This document shows positions 1 through 13,375 of a stretch of 64,000 nt of DNA, one piece after another. The stretch's first letter is position 1, and each line of letters opens with the position of its first letter. Origin of the DNA: Isoperla grammatica (Eukaryota > Arthropoda > Insecta > Plecoptera > Perlodidae); contig OX246743.1 of assembly GCA_945910005.1 (NCBI GenBank), positions 9,716,587-9,780,586 of the forward strand, in the 5' to 3' direction. The notes under the pieces are model-generated. The model was not told the origin of the DNA. It did not search any database and was given only the letters and a program-made list of their open reading frames with translations. Made by a program: the position numbers and the translations under genes.

Positions 1-365
1 CATTCACACCTAGGGATTCAAAGTCCCTTGTATAGAACAGGCAAGCGCATAGGGTCAACTATGCATCCGGAAATTAATGTTAACATTTAACAACGATTAG
101 GCTAATCGAGACAATGTGTGGGACGTTAATATACAAGAGTTAATGTGTGAATGTATGAAGAGGACGCCCGCCAGTATGAAGGTATGAAGGTACACCGTGA
201 AAGTAAGATGATAAGAGAGTCAGCTCTTTACTCTTTGCTGACACAACTCGCGTGAGGTCCCCGCGAAAGAGTTGGGTCGTCCAGCGATCAATACAGATTT
301 GCTGCTGTGAGCAAGCGTAGATACAAGACACACAGATAGAGTGAGATAGAAGCATTGGATGATGA

Positions 366-480
366 CGGTATTTGGGCCTTACATCTCATATTTTGGCAAG
401 GACTATGGATGGGTGATGAAAGAAGGTTAACAATGGACACATGACTTCCATGTCCAAGCCAGGATTAGAACCCGAAACCA
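366..480 (-). repeat. SINE-like fragment with B-box remnant
   Basis: On the minus strand, 462-473 reads as an RNA polymerase III B-box-like GGGTTCTAATCC followed by TGGCTTGGACATGGA. The same order (B-box-like, then CTGGCTnnGGCATGGA) recurs on the minus strand at 14641-14770 and, more weakly, at 18130-18260. The left part contains CTCATATTTTGGCAA, a motif shared with 14641-14770 and 23330-23375. This suggests a dispersed tRNA-derived SINE family, but no complete copy with a clear A box and tail could be delimited. Confidence 0.45.
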
Positions 481-739
481 TGCAAAACACCTAATCGACA
501 ACGGCTACTACGCATTATCAGTTGGTAACGAAAGGGTTACACAAGTTTGAAGCTTCGAGTAAAGCCAACAGTTTTGTCGTTGGCCTAGTACGTATAAATT
601 CACCCCGACTCAACCTCGCACTTGCACTTTCGATTCAAGTGCGCAGAGAAAATCATGAAAACATTCCCCACCCACCAGTTTCCCAACACATCCCAACTTC
701 CCATCCTGCGCTATCCGTTCCCTATTAACCCTTTACTCA

Positions 740-1080
740 CTCGGTGACGTAGTTCGCGCAGTCCCCGCGCGGCGCGCTGGGTGCACCGCGTGATCGATCG
801 ACCGGACATGCCCCTCCCCTCCCCCCACCCTCACTTCCGGAATAAATTGCCACGCGCCTTGAGGGGGAGGGAGGGGAACGCCCGCTACGGAAGTGGCTAC
901 CGATTGGGCCCGACCGCGGTACTACGCCCGTTGGAGTCGGGAGGGTGGAAAAACAAGAATGGCGTAGGGGGGAAAACGGGAAAAAATGTAGCAAATCGAT
1001 GTATGTATAGCCAGGGAGGGGTGGGTAGGGGGTGAGAGTGCATTTAAATCGACGGGGGGAGGGAGGGAAGTCGCGGTAGG
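740..1080. other. GC/CpG-rich patch
   Basis: This block is much richer in G+C and CpG than its AT-rich surroundings, with many CGCG and CCGG words and C- or G-runs. Overlapping short open frames exist on both strands but none resembles a known protein; they are expected from GC-rich DNA. It could be a CpG-rich regulatory patch or promoter. No splice signal or TATA arrangement could be supported. Confidence 0.4.
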
Positions 1081-4060
1081 TACTTCGATTCGGACGGCGA
1101 AAAATATCGTCGCTGATTTCTACCGACAGGATATTACCGTTTTTGGTGGGGTAAAGATTTGAAATTACAAAAAGCTACATCAATTCGGAAATAATTAACC
1201 AATTGATACTTGATTGATAGAAGCAAATAGGAATGAACCTTTTAACAACGTGGATAAACGAACCTGATGTATGTTGAAACCACTGGTTATGAATATAAGT
1301 GGTAGTGATGGTGCTTACACCCACATCGTGTATCAATGCTTGGATATAATACTCAAATGCATAAGCATTGTTTGATCACTGTCCATTGTAGAATGGTAGT
1401 GGAGTGAGCTACATCCTCTAAAAATAAAAATGAAAAGACAAGTTATGAACGTTTAGTCATTTGGTTTTAGGGAAAGTTATGTACGCCTAAATATACCACT
1501 ATGTATGACACAATATTATAAATTTTGTTCTACAATCCACAGAAAAATGTGTACAAAAATACATATTATAATAATAAAATGTTGTATAATTATATAACTA
1601 TCTACATTCAGGAAGCAGTGGATTGTGGGCTTGTGGCCTCACAATTTCGATCTCTGGAAAAATTCCTGAATGCCGCATGTAATGTCTCTAATAAACATAT
1701 GTATTAACATTTAAAACGTAACAAAATGACTAGTGAGCATATCTAACATATTCACAATAGAACAAAACATCTAATTCCAAATCCAGTGTATATTCGGTTT
1801 GCAACTTGGCTTTGCAAAAGTCATATCAACCAAAAACTAGGCACATTAAAGAACCTTGTCTGCCCTATGGCTATATATCATATTATGGTCACTCCTTTAA
1901 ATTAAATATTAACGTAATAAATCAGTTAACAAGGTGAAAGATAATGAGGAGTAACTAATACTTGTATCTGCACATTTGGTGAATTATATGTACACACATT
2001 CTAAAGCCAATTGGGTTTGACTGGTTATCGACAGATGTATGTACGCCTACACAATAAACGATCCAAACCAAAAATAGAATGCAATTAAAATAAAAAGCAA
2101 TGTGTGTTTTGTAAATATATAGGTTACCATAAAACATAATGTCTGATATTGGGCCACGTTTTGCTGCATGGGATTACAACACTCTACAGCTTGCAACAGG
2201 AAACAACATATTATAATCCCACTCTTAGAGAAATATATAATTGAAAACTGCTCCAGGCAACTAGAAGTAGTATTTTATTTTAATTTGTATCCTTTAAATT
2301 ATTAGCATTTCTTTTCTTCGGGATGGCGATTGTTCAAAAGTGACAGCTATACTTGTGGTACGGAAGGAAGTTGATGCGATAGCACAACACCTTGTTACCC
2401 GGGGTCTTCATTATAGCCATTAGCCATGTCGTGTGAGGCAACTGCTTTTTGCTCAGGACACAGAGTCAAGTGTTATACGTGTAGCAATATCATTAAACTA
2501 GTTTAATTATTATTTGGCACTATCATTAATACACTTAAAACATTTGTGTAGAGGTACACGTACAAACAATTGAAAAAATAACAATAATTGTTTCGACTTC
2601 TGAATACCGGTATTTATTTATTTAAACAAGTAATTGTCAAGATGAGTAAGTACGTCACCCTATGCGTCACCCTATAGTTCGTAATACAGTAAATAAAATA
2701 CACGTGGATTAACTTGAATCTGAGTTACTTACTTTAAAAAAACACGATATTTCAGAGTCGAAGTAACCGAGGTTTAAGTAACATGTATTTTGTTCAGTTA
2801 TTGTTTATCAACTTGTAAGATACTTACACCAAATACTTTACTACATATAAGTTTACTCATTAGTCTTTGGTACAGCAACTATTTTGAACAAGTCTAAACA
2901 AGAATGTTTGATGATATCACTAAACTATTTTAGTCAAATTTATCCACAAACGAGAACTAAACTTCTACTCTCCAACTAACTTAAAGTTTCCAAACACGCC
3001 TCTTCGTTATCCACACCCGGCAACGCTATCATTGACTATTTCTAGTTGTTGTCACTATATGTGTCATATATTTGTCGATAAAATTAAATGAAATGAAATG
3101 ATGTGGGAATAGAATATAAATATTTTTGGGGATTTGGATGTAAATGTTTGATTTTTAATTCTTTGTAAAGTAACATTTTATTTTGTCATGGGTTAAAGTT
3201 TACTTAACACATATTAATTATTGTCCCAAATCCACGAATTGTGTTTATAATATAATATTCTTTTATACCTCTGAGTTATACGGTAAGATATTCTATTGGT
3301 CTGCCCACGCACTATAGCCTTGGTAGACTTCCAACAAGTTCAGATTTTGTTTCCTCTACAGTGTGTGAAATGTAAATGTAAGGCTTCAACCAAGTAAGTA
3401 CATACGCTTCTAGCTACCAGGATTGACGTAGATCCCTCTTCGAACTATACAACGTCAATTTAGTGATATATAAACCTTATCTAATTAACAGACATTTTAA
3501 CTACCTGCTTTCTAACATTTAACAAAAGTACCAACTGTTTTGTGTTTGTTAATGTATCCATGTATTGCAATTATTGTAAAGTATAAGAAGTGAATAAAAC
3601 GATTCCAATCTTGGTATGTCTCTATTATTTGATCCTTCCACTTGCCCACAAAATTGTTATTTATTATTTCTTAGTGTCAAAACTGGGACCACCTAAAGAA
3701 TAAAATTGTGTTATTGTGATATTTACTTCCAAAATTTAAAAATAGAGTATACATTTATAAGGTGCACATTATTTATTATAACAATAATAGATTTGGGGAA
3801 TATTCAGAAATTCTCAAATCAGAAAACAGTAAAAAAGGTGGATGATATTTAAAGAACTGTTGAAATATGGAAAAAAGGTCAAAATAGTCAAAAGTCACAA
3901 AAGGATAACAAAGCAATTTGTGAGTAAGAATCAGGTTGTGTGTTTTTGGTCGTTTATTCCAGGCGGCAGTATGGATTTATACGTTTTATCTTTATCTGGA
4001 GGGAATTCATTTTCAGAAATATTCCTTTTGTGCATTTCAATGTGCCTTAGAACATTGCAT
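1081..4060. other. AT-rich intergenic or intronic DNA, nothing recognised
   Basis: The stretch is AT-rich with short homopolymer runs. Open frames are at or below about 90 codons and show no family resemblance. No tandem array, long inverted repeat or RNA gene was seen. Confidence 0.6.
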
Positions 4061-4179
4061 AGTATAGTCATATCAATTCCTGAAATATTCAGAAATGTCT
4101 CCCGGAAGTTCGTTTGAAGAAAAAAAAAGCATCTCATACAATTTCCCCAAACGAATTAATCTGTACAAATTAATCTGTT

Positions 4180-5340
4180 CCCACGGGCCCAGCCCAGCCA
4201 AGCCCAGGCCAGGCCAGCCCAGGGCAAAGATATTCCTTCCTTCCCAGCACCCAGCCAGCTTCCCAGTCACCATGGCAACCAACAAAACCACGTTACGTCA
4301 GCACTAAGATAAAATCTACCCTTACGCGTTTTTGATAGGTTCGTTCAAAAACCCAACAAGGCAAGAAAACCCCGCGTCGATCCAGCATGGCCGACTCTAC
4401 AGTACAGCAAAGGCAAAAAACCTTACTCGACACTTTTGTCCCGATTAAATGACACTTTTCATAAATACACGTCCTGAATTGTTTCACCTCTCCCTATTAT
4501 ACATTTAATTCAATGAACACTTTACCAACTATTGTCTGTAACGTACATACATTTGCATATATATATTTTTATCCCCATGTATACGCGCATTTGCATGTGT
4601 ACCTCACTACCCCCTCCCCCCATTCCATCTTAACACAATCACTTTGAAACCATCGTGTGCATGGTGCATTTTTTCTTCCCCAGTCTAGAACCCTCTCTTT
4701 GTCTTTGTCTTTTTCTTTCTTTCTTTCTAACGTCTTTGACGTGCGACGAGAAACAGGAAGAAAGAAAACGTACGGGGACATTTATGCAGATGATATTTGC
4801 AGCAACGCGGCGGCGGTCTTGAAAGAACGTGTGACGGGAGGGGGGGGGGGGCATGTCCGACAGATGAAGACATCGGAGTAGAAGAGAGGAGAGGTTGGCG
4901 AGAACACGTCTGCATATATCACCGCTGCACACAAGAGACGATACAAAAAAACAAAAAGAAAACATATTATATATAGTTGTTGTGTTAATCTTGAGAGATT
5001 TTCTCATGTGTGTGTGTATGTGTGTATGTGTCTATGTCAGATAATCTTGTTTTCATATTCACGGCTTAGACTTTAGCGCGCAGCTTTCTTCTTCTTTGAT
5101 GGCGGCCGCGCGACCTATGGATACAGTATATCTATCTTCACACACATATCGGTTACATGCACACACACGCACGTCTTGGTAGAAAAAGTTATAGTCATTG
5201 ATCGGAGGTATCACATGTGTTATAAGGGGGGCGGTCGGTTCCGAGAAATGTTTGGGGGGGGGGGGGGGCTTTGGGAAAATGTTAACGTGGTGGCCGTGAG
5301 TAACTGTACGATTCTTATTATTATTATCGTTTTTTTTTTA
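4180..5340. repeat. Low-complexity and microsatellite-rich region
   Basis: Contains a GGCCCA/CCAGG-type simple repeat (about 4187-4225), CTTT-rich DNA (about 4695-4730), poly-G runs (about 4840-4852 and 5250-5268), GT-rich DNA (about 5008-5032) and CA-rich DNA (about 5140-5172). A GATGGCGGCCGC word at 5097-5109 resembles YY1/Pho-type sites. Open frames here are composed of low-complexity residues and are not considered genes. Confidence 0.55.
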
Positions 5341-8300
5341 TTAATCAAGGGTTACATTAAAGCATGGCCCAACACATTTTACATTCAGTAGAACAAGTTT
5401 AAGGCTTGATGCCTTTAATTCGTGACTGATTCAATTGATTCCATTTGAAATAAGGTTTAATTAATCCAAGTTTTGGCAGCTCAAATAATATTATGTCTGT
5501 GAACGTGAAAAAGCTGTATTTAGTGTTTTCTGACACAGTACGTTTAATCAATAAATACATTTTCATTTATTGTCTAGCTATATATTTTGTTTGCATCACA
5601 TAAAATTACACAGTGAATAAGTACTTTTCAAACCATTAGGAAGTAATTAATAATTATTTTACATAAATACATAAATACAGGAGAAAAACATTTTTAATTT
5701 ACCATGTGTCCATTGTATGTGACTTTTTTTTGGTAAATTTTGAAGTTACGAGTCAAACAATTTAACCGTGTGTGCATGGTATCTGGTATTTATATATGAC
5801 CAAGTTGTTATGTAGCATAGCATGTGCAGTTTTTAAATGTGTACAAACTATAATTACAGCGAATTGTTTATTTGCTCCCAACATCTCCACTTTACATCGT
5901 TCGTAAATACTAGCATAGATGTAGCGATCTCCGTTATCAACAATTTGGATCTAGCACGCTAAAAATTAAACTTTGGAACAAGTAAAGTTATATATTTCTG
6001 TGCACACACACAAAAACAAACTTGCCAACGTTTCAGGGAATTACTGTTGTGAAACGCGATGGTGGAAACATGCGATTCATACACACCGTTTAATTGCGAA
6101 ATGTGTATGTACGTGTGTGAATGTGTTTGTGTAGCGTTAACAAAATGTGGTACGTCGTTTAACTTGTAAGTTCAACCGTCAACAAAATGTTATTGACACA
6201 GTCGGTCTTAAAAAAAAAAGGAAAGGTCTAAAATCAGTTATTTTTTTTAACTGATAGTACCACAAAAGGTACACACATCTCATCACATCTCACACAGGTT
6301 CATCACATCACATCTAATAAGTTCAACCGTCAACAAAATGTTATTGACGCAGTCGGACTTAGCCTAAAAAAACATTTATAAGCAGTTATAAGGGTACGCC
6401 AAAAAACAACGATGAAACAAATGAACTGAACCGATGGACAAACAAGCTGTCAAAAAAAAATACGAAGTTCTGAAGTTTGAAAAAACAAACGTTCAGAACG
6501 TTTACAAACTTTCAGATAGTTGCTGTCCATTACTGAACATAAATATTAACTGGCGAGCAGTTACTATCATTACAACTAATTGTTTATCCTTATTATTTGC
6601 AAAGATATTACTTTGACAGCTTGTTTTTTGTCCACCAGTTCAATTCATTTATTCCATTGTTGTAGTTCGGCTGTTATACGTCAGTTGCACGTTCCTTATA
6701 TGCACACACGTATGACGGTCAAAAATTTTGTTACAATAATTGCTTTAGTATGGATATTGTCTAAATTCAATTGAATGTGGTTAAAAGTAAGAACTAATAT
6801 ATTTACAGGAATTAGAAATATTTTAATTTTATTTTTCACTAGCAGGGAAAGTAGCATTAATCAATTTTGTACAAACTAAGTGATTCAGATAAGTAACTGT
6901 AGTAACTGTTTCAACGCAGAGAAGTAACTGTAAAATAGAGCAGCAGGACAACTTTGCGTTTATAGTCAATCGGCTTACGCGTGCTTTTTAACTACTCAAG
7001 TCAAAGTGTGATGTAATTATTTTAACAGTATTTGAGTTAAAATGTTATCGGAGCATGTATATCTTAGTTAACTAGGTACGTAGTTTTGTAAATGTGATTC
7101 GTTACAGTTTTTGTCCACGAAATTCAGTTTTATGACTGTTATATGTTGTAACATATTATTAAACCATTAAATAAATATAACATTGAAAAAAGCATTTTTG
7201 AAATATATTATTTCAAAGTTTCGTACGAAAATAAAATTTGATATTTTACCTTCCCTACTTTGGGTAAATAGCTGACAATTAAATATGTATTTACAACAAC
7301 AGTGTATGCCCCCTAAATATAGCAGTGCTTTCTCGAAAGCTATAAAGATAAATAAGTAAAACCCTCATTGAATGGTTATAAAATAATAGCATTTACACAT
7401 ATATTAGTTCAACAGCTGATATTCCACTTTCAAATCGTTTAAAATCATTAGACAATGTTTTGAACTTGGTGGGTTCATTACATTGTTAAAGATTGTAAGA
7501 TTGTAGACTAGGGCTTGTGGACTTGGGCTGAATTATAATTCAGAGTTATTAAAATAGGCAAAACATACGATATTTACATTGATTATTTTTAAAGTGTCAT
7601 GCAGGCAATAGCATCTAGCTTAATCATGTTTTTACATACATTTTTCTCATACTTGCAATATGTATTTCATACTACCAACTATAATATAACAATATCATTG
7701 TGTTGTACTATTTGACTTTTCATATATGCTACACTTGTAAGTTATGTGAACAAATATTATTCTTTTTTCCTTTCTTCATCACACAAATTTACTTCGTACG
7801 GGATATAAAAATCACTTTTCTTTTCTTTTTTTAGTGAAGAGAAGCAAGAAATGTTTCCTAAAACTCATCCGTGTCAAATTATTCCACCTCCAACTGTTAT
7901 TATCACTGTCATCATTACTGTTTAATTTGAATGCACATTAGTCACGATATTAGTAGTTGTCATCATCATCCATGGCTGTCTAGATAGGCTAGGCCTCACA
8001 CGTTCTCGCATAATTGAAATAAATCTGACATACACAGCAGGTATGCTATAATTAATATAAATCATGCGATGCATTTGAGTTGAGAAAACCGGTATAAAAC
8101 CACAAGAAAAACTGTTTCCTACGGTGTCTCCAGATGTAATTTTGTAATTGAAATGTGTGTTATGAATTTAGTTTTCTCAAAACTTAATCCGAATGAGATA
8201 TTTCGATTATCAATCACTAAACTAAAACCCTAGAAAATTAATTACAGGACATCACTTAGACTTTATGAAGATATTAGGCAATGTAATATTAAAAATACTC

Positions 8301-9540
8301 TAGCTTTGACTGCATCTATAGCGATATTTAGTAGGATAAAACGTTGGTAAAGTCGTCTTGGACTATTTTGTTCATGTTATAAATCTTTGGATTGGTTTCA
8401 AACTGCTTCTTTCCATTCTTTCCATTCTTCTACCAGATTTTCCATTACTAAATCCATTAAAATGAATATCCCTAAATATCTGTGTAACGTATTCCAATCT
8501 TGGCCTGTCTAAACTATATTTACATTAGACTAAATCGCCATTTGTTCACATTGCTCAGTACACTTCGTGCCTAAAAACATGTCCATCTAAGCGATAAATG
8601 TTCTGATAAACTGCCAAGTTAATTTAACTGCCAGTTAAGTCAAAGTTGGTACAATTCCATAAGTGGTTGAATTCCTGAAAACAAGTTGACTAAAGGTAAA
8701 TAGATAGGTATGTATTTCAATATCTTCCTTGAATAGTATATTTCGGTAAAACGATGTTTCAAGTGGAATTTCAATAATGTCAAACGTATTTTTCTTACAA
8801 TATAACTTCCCAAAATAAACAATATAAACTATAAAATCGAATATCAAAATCGTTAAAAAAAACATGTTTCTTAAACAAGGAAGCTTCGGTCTGCACAGAA
8901 ATAAACATTGAAGACTGCTGAGTAACTCATAATTTGTGAGGACCCCTGAAAATTGTGGGAAACGATTTCTTTCCACAAATTGCATCTTTCTCTTTTTATC
9001 AAACGAAATGTATACTTTACTAGTTCCATGTATATATTTCTGAGACATACAAAGTTTGTTGCTTCAACGATTATAAATTACGAACAATGGGACAATGTCC
9101 CTGCCGTACACTATAACTGGTGCTCTACACTTCACATTTCACATTTTGTTGATATGTAATGGTAGATTCACATGCGTAAAATATAATCAATTGCGGTTTT
9201 ATAACTAAGTATCCCTTTAAATAAATGCTCGTGAAATCATTATTTTGTATTTTTAGTTGATATGAAACAATGTGCTGGAAGCAGCAATGGTATTCGCGAA
9301 TCTCACAGTACTCAAATAATTTTGTTTATATTCTTGTGGTGACTGGTAGAGCCTGAAATTGTGCCTAATGAATCAATCTACTTAAAAATTAAAAATAAAC
9401 GATAATGTAATGAATAATGTAATGTAAAGTAAATTTGATTTGATGTGAAATAAATAAGCGTATTGCTCACAATATTTAGATCCTACATCTGAAATTCTAG
9501 AAACTAAATTCTCCGCCTAAAACCTTCTACAGACGATCAC
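5341..9540. other. AT-rich DNA without recognised genes
   Basis: Apart from the direct duplication at 6167-6360, only AT-rich unique-looking sequence is visible. A 137-codon minus-strand frame at 8635-9048 is the longest; it is rich in Phe, Ile, Leu and Tyr as expected for translated AT-rich DNA, and no domain was recognised. Confidence 0.6.
6167..6360. repeat. Direct duplication, ~42-bp unit, 151 bp apart
   Basis: A near-identical segment beginning TAAGTTCAACCGTCAACAAA occurs at 6167-6209 and again at 6318-6360; the copies differ at a few bases (for example GACACAG versus GACGCAG). The intervening sequence holds poly-A/poly-T runs and a short CACATCT/TCATCACATC repeat. This could be two ends of a small element or a local duplication. 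Confidence 0.6.
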
Positions 9541-9549
9541 ATACACATG

Positions 9550-9725
9550 AAGGTTAGTACATGCAGGGCGTCGTTGCTCTAAAGCGTTGTAGTTCAAAGC
9601 GTCGCCGTTAGATCGCAGGACACGTGTCTTTTCAACCGAAACCTACCCCTGTTACCGACCGCGTACGAGAGCGCTCGACGTAGTACCGCGCAACGTCGCT
9701 AGAGCACGCACGGTCGCTTTTTCAA
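9550..9725. other. CpG-rich patch
   Basis: A short CpG-dense segment in AT-rich surroundings, with words such as GCGTCG, CGACCGCGTACG and CGCAACGTCG. No open frame of note. It could be a small regulatory island or an old repeat. Confidence 0.35.
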
Positions 9726-9899
9726 CCCCTCAACTCAACCCGCCTTCATTAAAATGCGGCTACGTTTTTTGTAGTTGTATCAAACCCAACAAACTATGTA
9801 AACTTGTATTCAACCTCACTCTTAGCTCTATATGAAAATCTTGTGACTTAGATGACTCGAAAGAGAGTTTTCCATTTTTTTGGTTTGTCAACTTTATCG

Positions 9900-9990
9900 G
9901 AAGGAAAAATATTCTACTGGCAAATCGAGAATTGGGTTCAAAACCCGCGTCACGATTGAATCCTGCCTTGGGCATGCATGGCATGTGACG
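9900..9990. repeat. tRNA/SINE-like B-box remnant
   Basis: The segment contains GGGTTCAAAACCC, a B-box-like word, followed by GATTGAATCCTGCC. No A box at the expected spacing or terminal tail was found, so this is at best a SINE fragment. Confidence 0.25.
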
Positions 9991-10021
9991 TGCTTCCATC
10001 TTCATATAACACCCAACTTAT

Positions 10022-10135
10022 CCTGATATCATCATCGTCATTGTCATCGTCATCATCGTCATTGTCATCGTCATCATCGTCACAGTCGTCATCGTCATCG
10101 TCATCGACGTTGTGGTCGTCGTCGTCATCATCAGG
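10022..10135. repeat. (TCA/TCG)n trinucleotide repeat
   Basis: Interrupted repeats of TCATCG, TCATTG and GTCGTC. On the minus strand it yields an Asp-rich open frame, which is simply the translation of the repeat; no coding gene is inferred. Confidence 0.8.
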
Positions 10136-10513
10136 CACAAATTTGTAATCGACCGATATCCATATCTATAACATTGACGTCTAGTCTCAAGTTCCATCAT
10201 AATACAGCATCAGTGAGATGGATGCAAAGCGAAGCAATTGTCATAATAATTGTCTTCTTGAGATGAGTTTGCAGTAATCCACGATCCGTAGACGATTCCA
10301 AGATATATCTAAATAGGTTACCAAGTCATATCACAGTTGTATAACTGACAGATTGTGCAATTATGTAAATAGGGGGAGTCGATCCAATGTTCTTCGTTTG
10401 ACGTGTATGACTTGGCTATATAGGCAGCGGTCTCTGTCAGTTCACAAATAAACCACTGTAATTACAGTGCATATACATCTGTACATCTGTGCATCTGTAC
10501 TGTATACATCTTA

Positions 10514-10765
10514 CATGAATGACATCCATGAATGTGATAGATACGAAACAAATAAACAAATAGATAAATTGATACAATGATCAAAGCAAAAGCATCAACC
10601 AAACATTAACCATTATCCTACTGAGAGTGTTCCCCCTGCCCATAAGTGAATCAGAATTATACATTATACAATATACATCCATGAATGTGATAGATATGAA
10701 ACAAATAAATACATTTATATGATGATCAACACAAAAACATTAACCATTATCCATGCCCACAACCA
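10514..10765. repeat. Diverged direct duplication
   Basis: The string CATCCATGAATGTGATAGAT and following ATGAAACAAATAAA-like sequence occurs at about 10519 and about 10676, and both copies are followed by a diverged ATGATCAA...ACATTAACCATTATCC segment. The copies are about 157 bp apart, a local tandem duplication. Confidence 0.6.
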
Positions 10766-10799
10766 CCCTCTGACAGAATCGAAAAAAAACCTTGTGCCA

Positions 10800-10990
10800 A
10801 ACCGAATGTATTTCGTAAGTACAGCCCAGAGTGAAATACCCGAGATCGAACCCCTGTGAACGCATTCGTGACGGCTGTTATTAAAAGTGGTGGCTGCCGG
10901 CCGAAACACGTGTCACACAATATCTCATGATGACACGACGCCAGTTCCAAGAAAACCCGGCCACACCTCATGGACAACCGTGCTGCTAAT
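10800..10990 (-). repeat. SINE-like fragment with B-box
   Basis: The minus strand at 10841-10855 reads GGGGTTCGATCTCGG, a strong match to the T-arm/B-box of tRNA-derived SINEs, preceded by a relatively GC-rich stretch with open frames of 64 and 83 codons. The frames have no recognisable domain and are taken as repeat-derived. Confidence 0.35.
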
Positions 10991-11099
10991 ACTGACATGA
11001 TTTCGGAATAATGTCTTTAAAATATTCTTGATTCTATTATCGTACTTACACAGTTAACATTGTTTCAATCGCGCGCCAGCAATCACGCAATTGCTATTC

Positions 11100-11830
11100 T
11101 TATACCGATGTGGGAGGGGGAAGGGCGGGGAGGGGGAGGGGGCACGGAAGGGGAGGGGATTTTAATCTGTGACCCATGACATTTCATCCGCACTATTTGA
11201 CCAACAGGACACTATATAGGAAAAAGACAATTTTCAACGTATGCCGTCTTAAATGGGGTGATGGGTGGCTGGCTGAGGATGTGGGAAGGGGGGGGGGGGG
11301 TATGTTAATTCTGACATTTAGTTTAAACTATTTTACTAATAGGCCATAATGGATTTGATAAAAAAAAAACAGTTAATCACATAATAACATAACAAATAAT
11401 TAAATTAAATTTTGAACCTATTCTGTCATATATGGGTGGGCATAGGCGTGAAGGGGGGGAGGGGGGTGGAAGAGCTGTCTTCTATGGACTGAACTCTAAA
11501 ATTTCATCTGTGCTATTTTACAAATAGACGAACAACTTTACTATTACTATAGATAAAAATAACATATAAATCTATTCTTTCTTAGATGGGTGATCTGGAA
11601 TGGTTCAATATGCTCTGAATCATGAATTTTATTCGTTTGACCCTAAGATTACCTAGTTTGTAATCTTTGGTTTGACTATATCTAGGATAACTAAAAGTGT
11701 GTGTGTTTTATATTATTAACCAATAGATTATATAGAAGGGAGATGGGGAAAACATGATTTCAGCCCACGAACTAGAACACATTATAATTAAATCGTCTGA
11801 ATTATTTGATCAATAAATAATACCAGAGAA
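11100..11830. repeat. Degenerate tandem repeat, units ~125-185 bp
   Basis: A motif like ATTTCATCTGTGCTATTT followed by ACNAATAGG recurs at about 11178, 11313, 11499, 11623 and 11797. G-rich segments with ATGGGTG precede several copies (about 11107, 11255, 11433, 11586). Copies are strongly diverged and variable in length. Confidence 0.45.
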
Positions 11831-11979
11831 ACAACTTTGGAAACTATTATAAGTTAAACGTGGAGGGGGTAATACAACGGGATAAGCACAGATAACTGTG
11901 GGATAAGTGTCTAGAAAACACATAAGAACAGTGTTAAAAATAGATGCCATGTAGAGGACATGTGGTTTTTAATTAAGTA

Positions 11980-12812
11980 ATGTCAAACATAGCAGCGATT
12001 TGTAAGAGAACGTGAGTATATCTATTTCATTTGATTCCTTCAAAATAATCTCGATTACATCTGATTTAAGTATATATAAACAAACCTGCGTGACATACCA
12101 CACATTTTAAGATAATTTCGGAAGTTTGACGGGACTCATTATAAATTTCGCAATGTCACACATAGTAGAGATTTGTAAGAGAACCTGAGTATGTTCATTG
12201 ATTTTGATTCATTATAATTAATCTCAAATACACCTGTTTTAAGCATATATGAACAAACCTGCGTGACATACCACAGACTATGAGATAATTACGACAGTTT
12301 GACGGTCTGTCATTATAAAGTACGTATAATGTCACACATAGTAGCGATTTCTATAAGAGAACCAGAGTATATTCATTTAATTTTATTCCTTCTAATTAAT
12401 CTCAATTACATCTGTTTTAAGTATATATAAAAAACGTGCGTGACATACCACAGATGGTGAGATAATTACGTAAGTTTCAGGCGCTGTCATTCGAAAAGTA
12501 CGTACTTTCAAACAAATTATCAATTTGTTAAAGGCATTAGTATATTCATTTTATTTGATTGCTTCCAATTAATCTCAAACACATCTACTTTGAACATACC
12601 TGCGTGGCATACCACAGATTTTTAGATAATAACGTAAGTTTCAGTAGTAATTTCAAACAAAGTATCGATTTGTAAGAGAACTTTAGTACCTATATTCATT
12701 TAATTTGATTTATTCAAAATAATTTCAATAACATATGTTTTAAGCTTATATAAACAAACCTGCGTGACATACCACAGATTTTGAGATAATTACGGAAGTT
12801 TGACGGGCTGTC
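11980..12812. repeat. Tandem repeat, five copies of a ~145-176 bp unit
   Basis: Units begin ATGTCAAACATAG or similar at 11980, 12153, 12329, about 12505 and about 12650. Each contains GATTTGTAAGAGAAC, an AATCTCAATTACATCTG-like stretch, and CCTGCGTGACATACCACAGA, and ends with a GACGGGCTGTC-like word. Spacings are about 173, 176, 176 and 145 bp. The nucleosome-scale unit is typical of satellite monomers, although this array is short. Confidence 0.75.
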
Positions 12813-13000
12813 CCTTTTTAGGTAGTCGAATTTTTTATATTTTGTAGCCTATACGTTTAAAGAACCTGCGTTTTCGGTGGTGTCAAGACCAAAATGGATA
12901 CATTACAGCGCACGAATCTAAACCACAAAACCAAATTATCCTTTTAATACCATTCCTTGTAATCACACAACCTAATACAACCTCGTTTCCCATCCGTTTA

Positions 13001-13375
13001 ACAGGGAAGGATACACCTACGTCAAAAACCGCAACAAATTTTCATTTTTAATTTATATCACAAGAATGGGCTTCGAAATCAAAAATCTTAATCAACAGCG
13101 CACTGTGGTTTAGTAAGCCCTACACATTGAATGCGCTAAGTCGTGACTTATATTATAATCAGTGTGTTTTTTTATAAATAATTAATTTTATTACTAATTA
13201 TCGAATTATAATCAAAATACTACGCTAATGGTTATAATCTTTTATTCAATCTGTAGGGCTTACCAAAGCAAAGTTCGCTGCTGATTTAGATTTTCGCTTT
13301 CTTGTTGCAATCTTGAGATATTATTTAATAATGAACATTTTCTGCGGTTTTTGACGTAGAGACTACCCTTCGCCC
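13001..13375. mobile_element. Fold-back MITE, family G copy 1
   Basis: The left arm (about 13001-13133) and right arm (about 13247-13375) are imperfect inverted repeats sharing TACGTCAAAAACCGCA near the ends and GGTAAGCCCTACA-like sequence near the inner ends. Both ends are flanked by TTA (12998-13000 and 13376-13378), fitting a 3-bp PIF/Harbinger-type target duplication. No transposase is encoded, so the element is non-autonomous. A related copy lies at 14771-15363. Confidence 0.65.

Noticed and set aside
8635..9048. 137-codon minus-strand frame as a gene
   Set aside because: Residue composition mirrors AT-rich DNA, no domain or splice context is seen, and an overlapping alternative frame is equally open over much of its length.
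9950..10200. Asp-rich open frame on the minus strand
   Set aside because: It is the direct translation of the TCA/TCG microsatellite and has no start context, domain or codon structure of its own.
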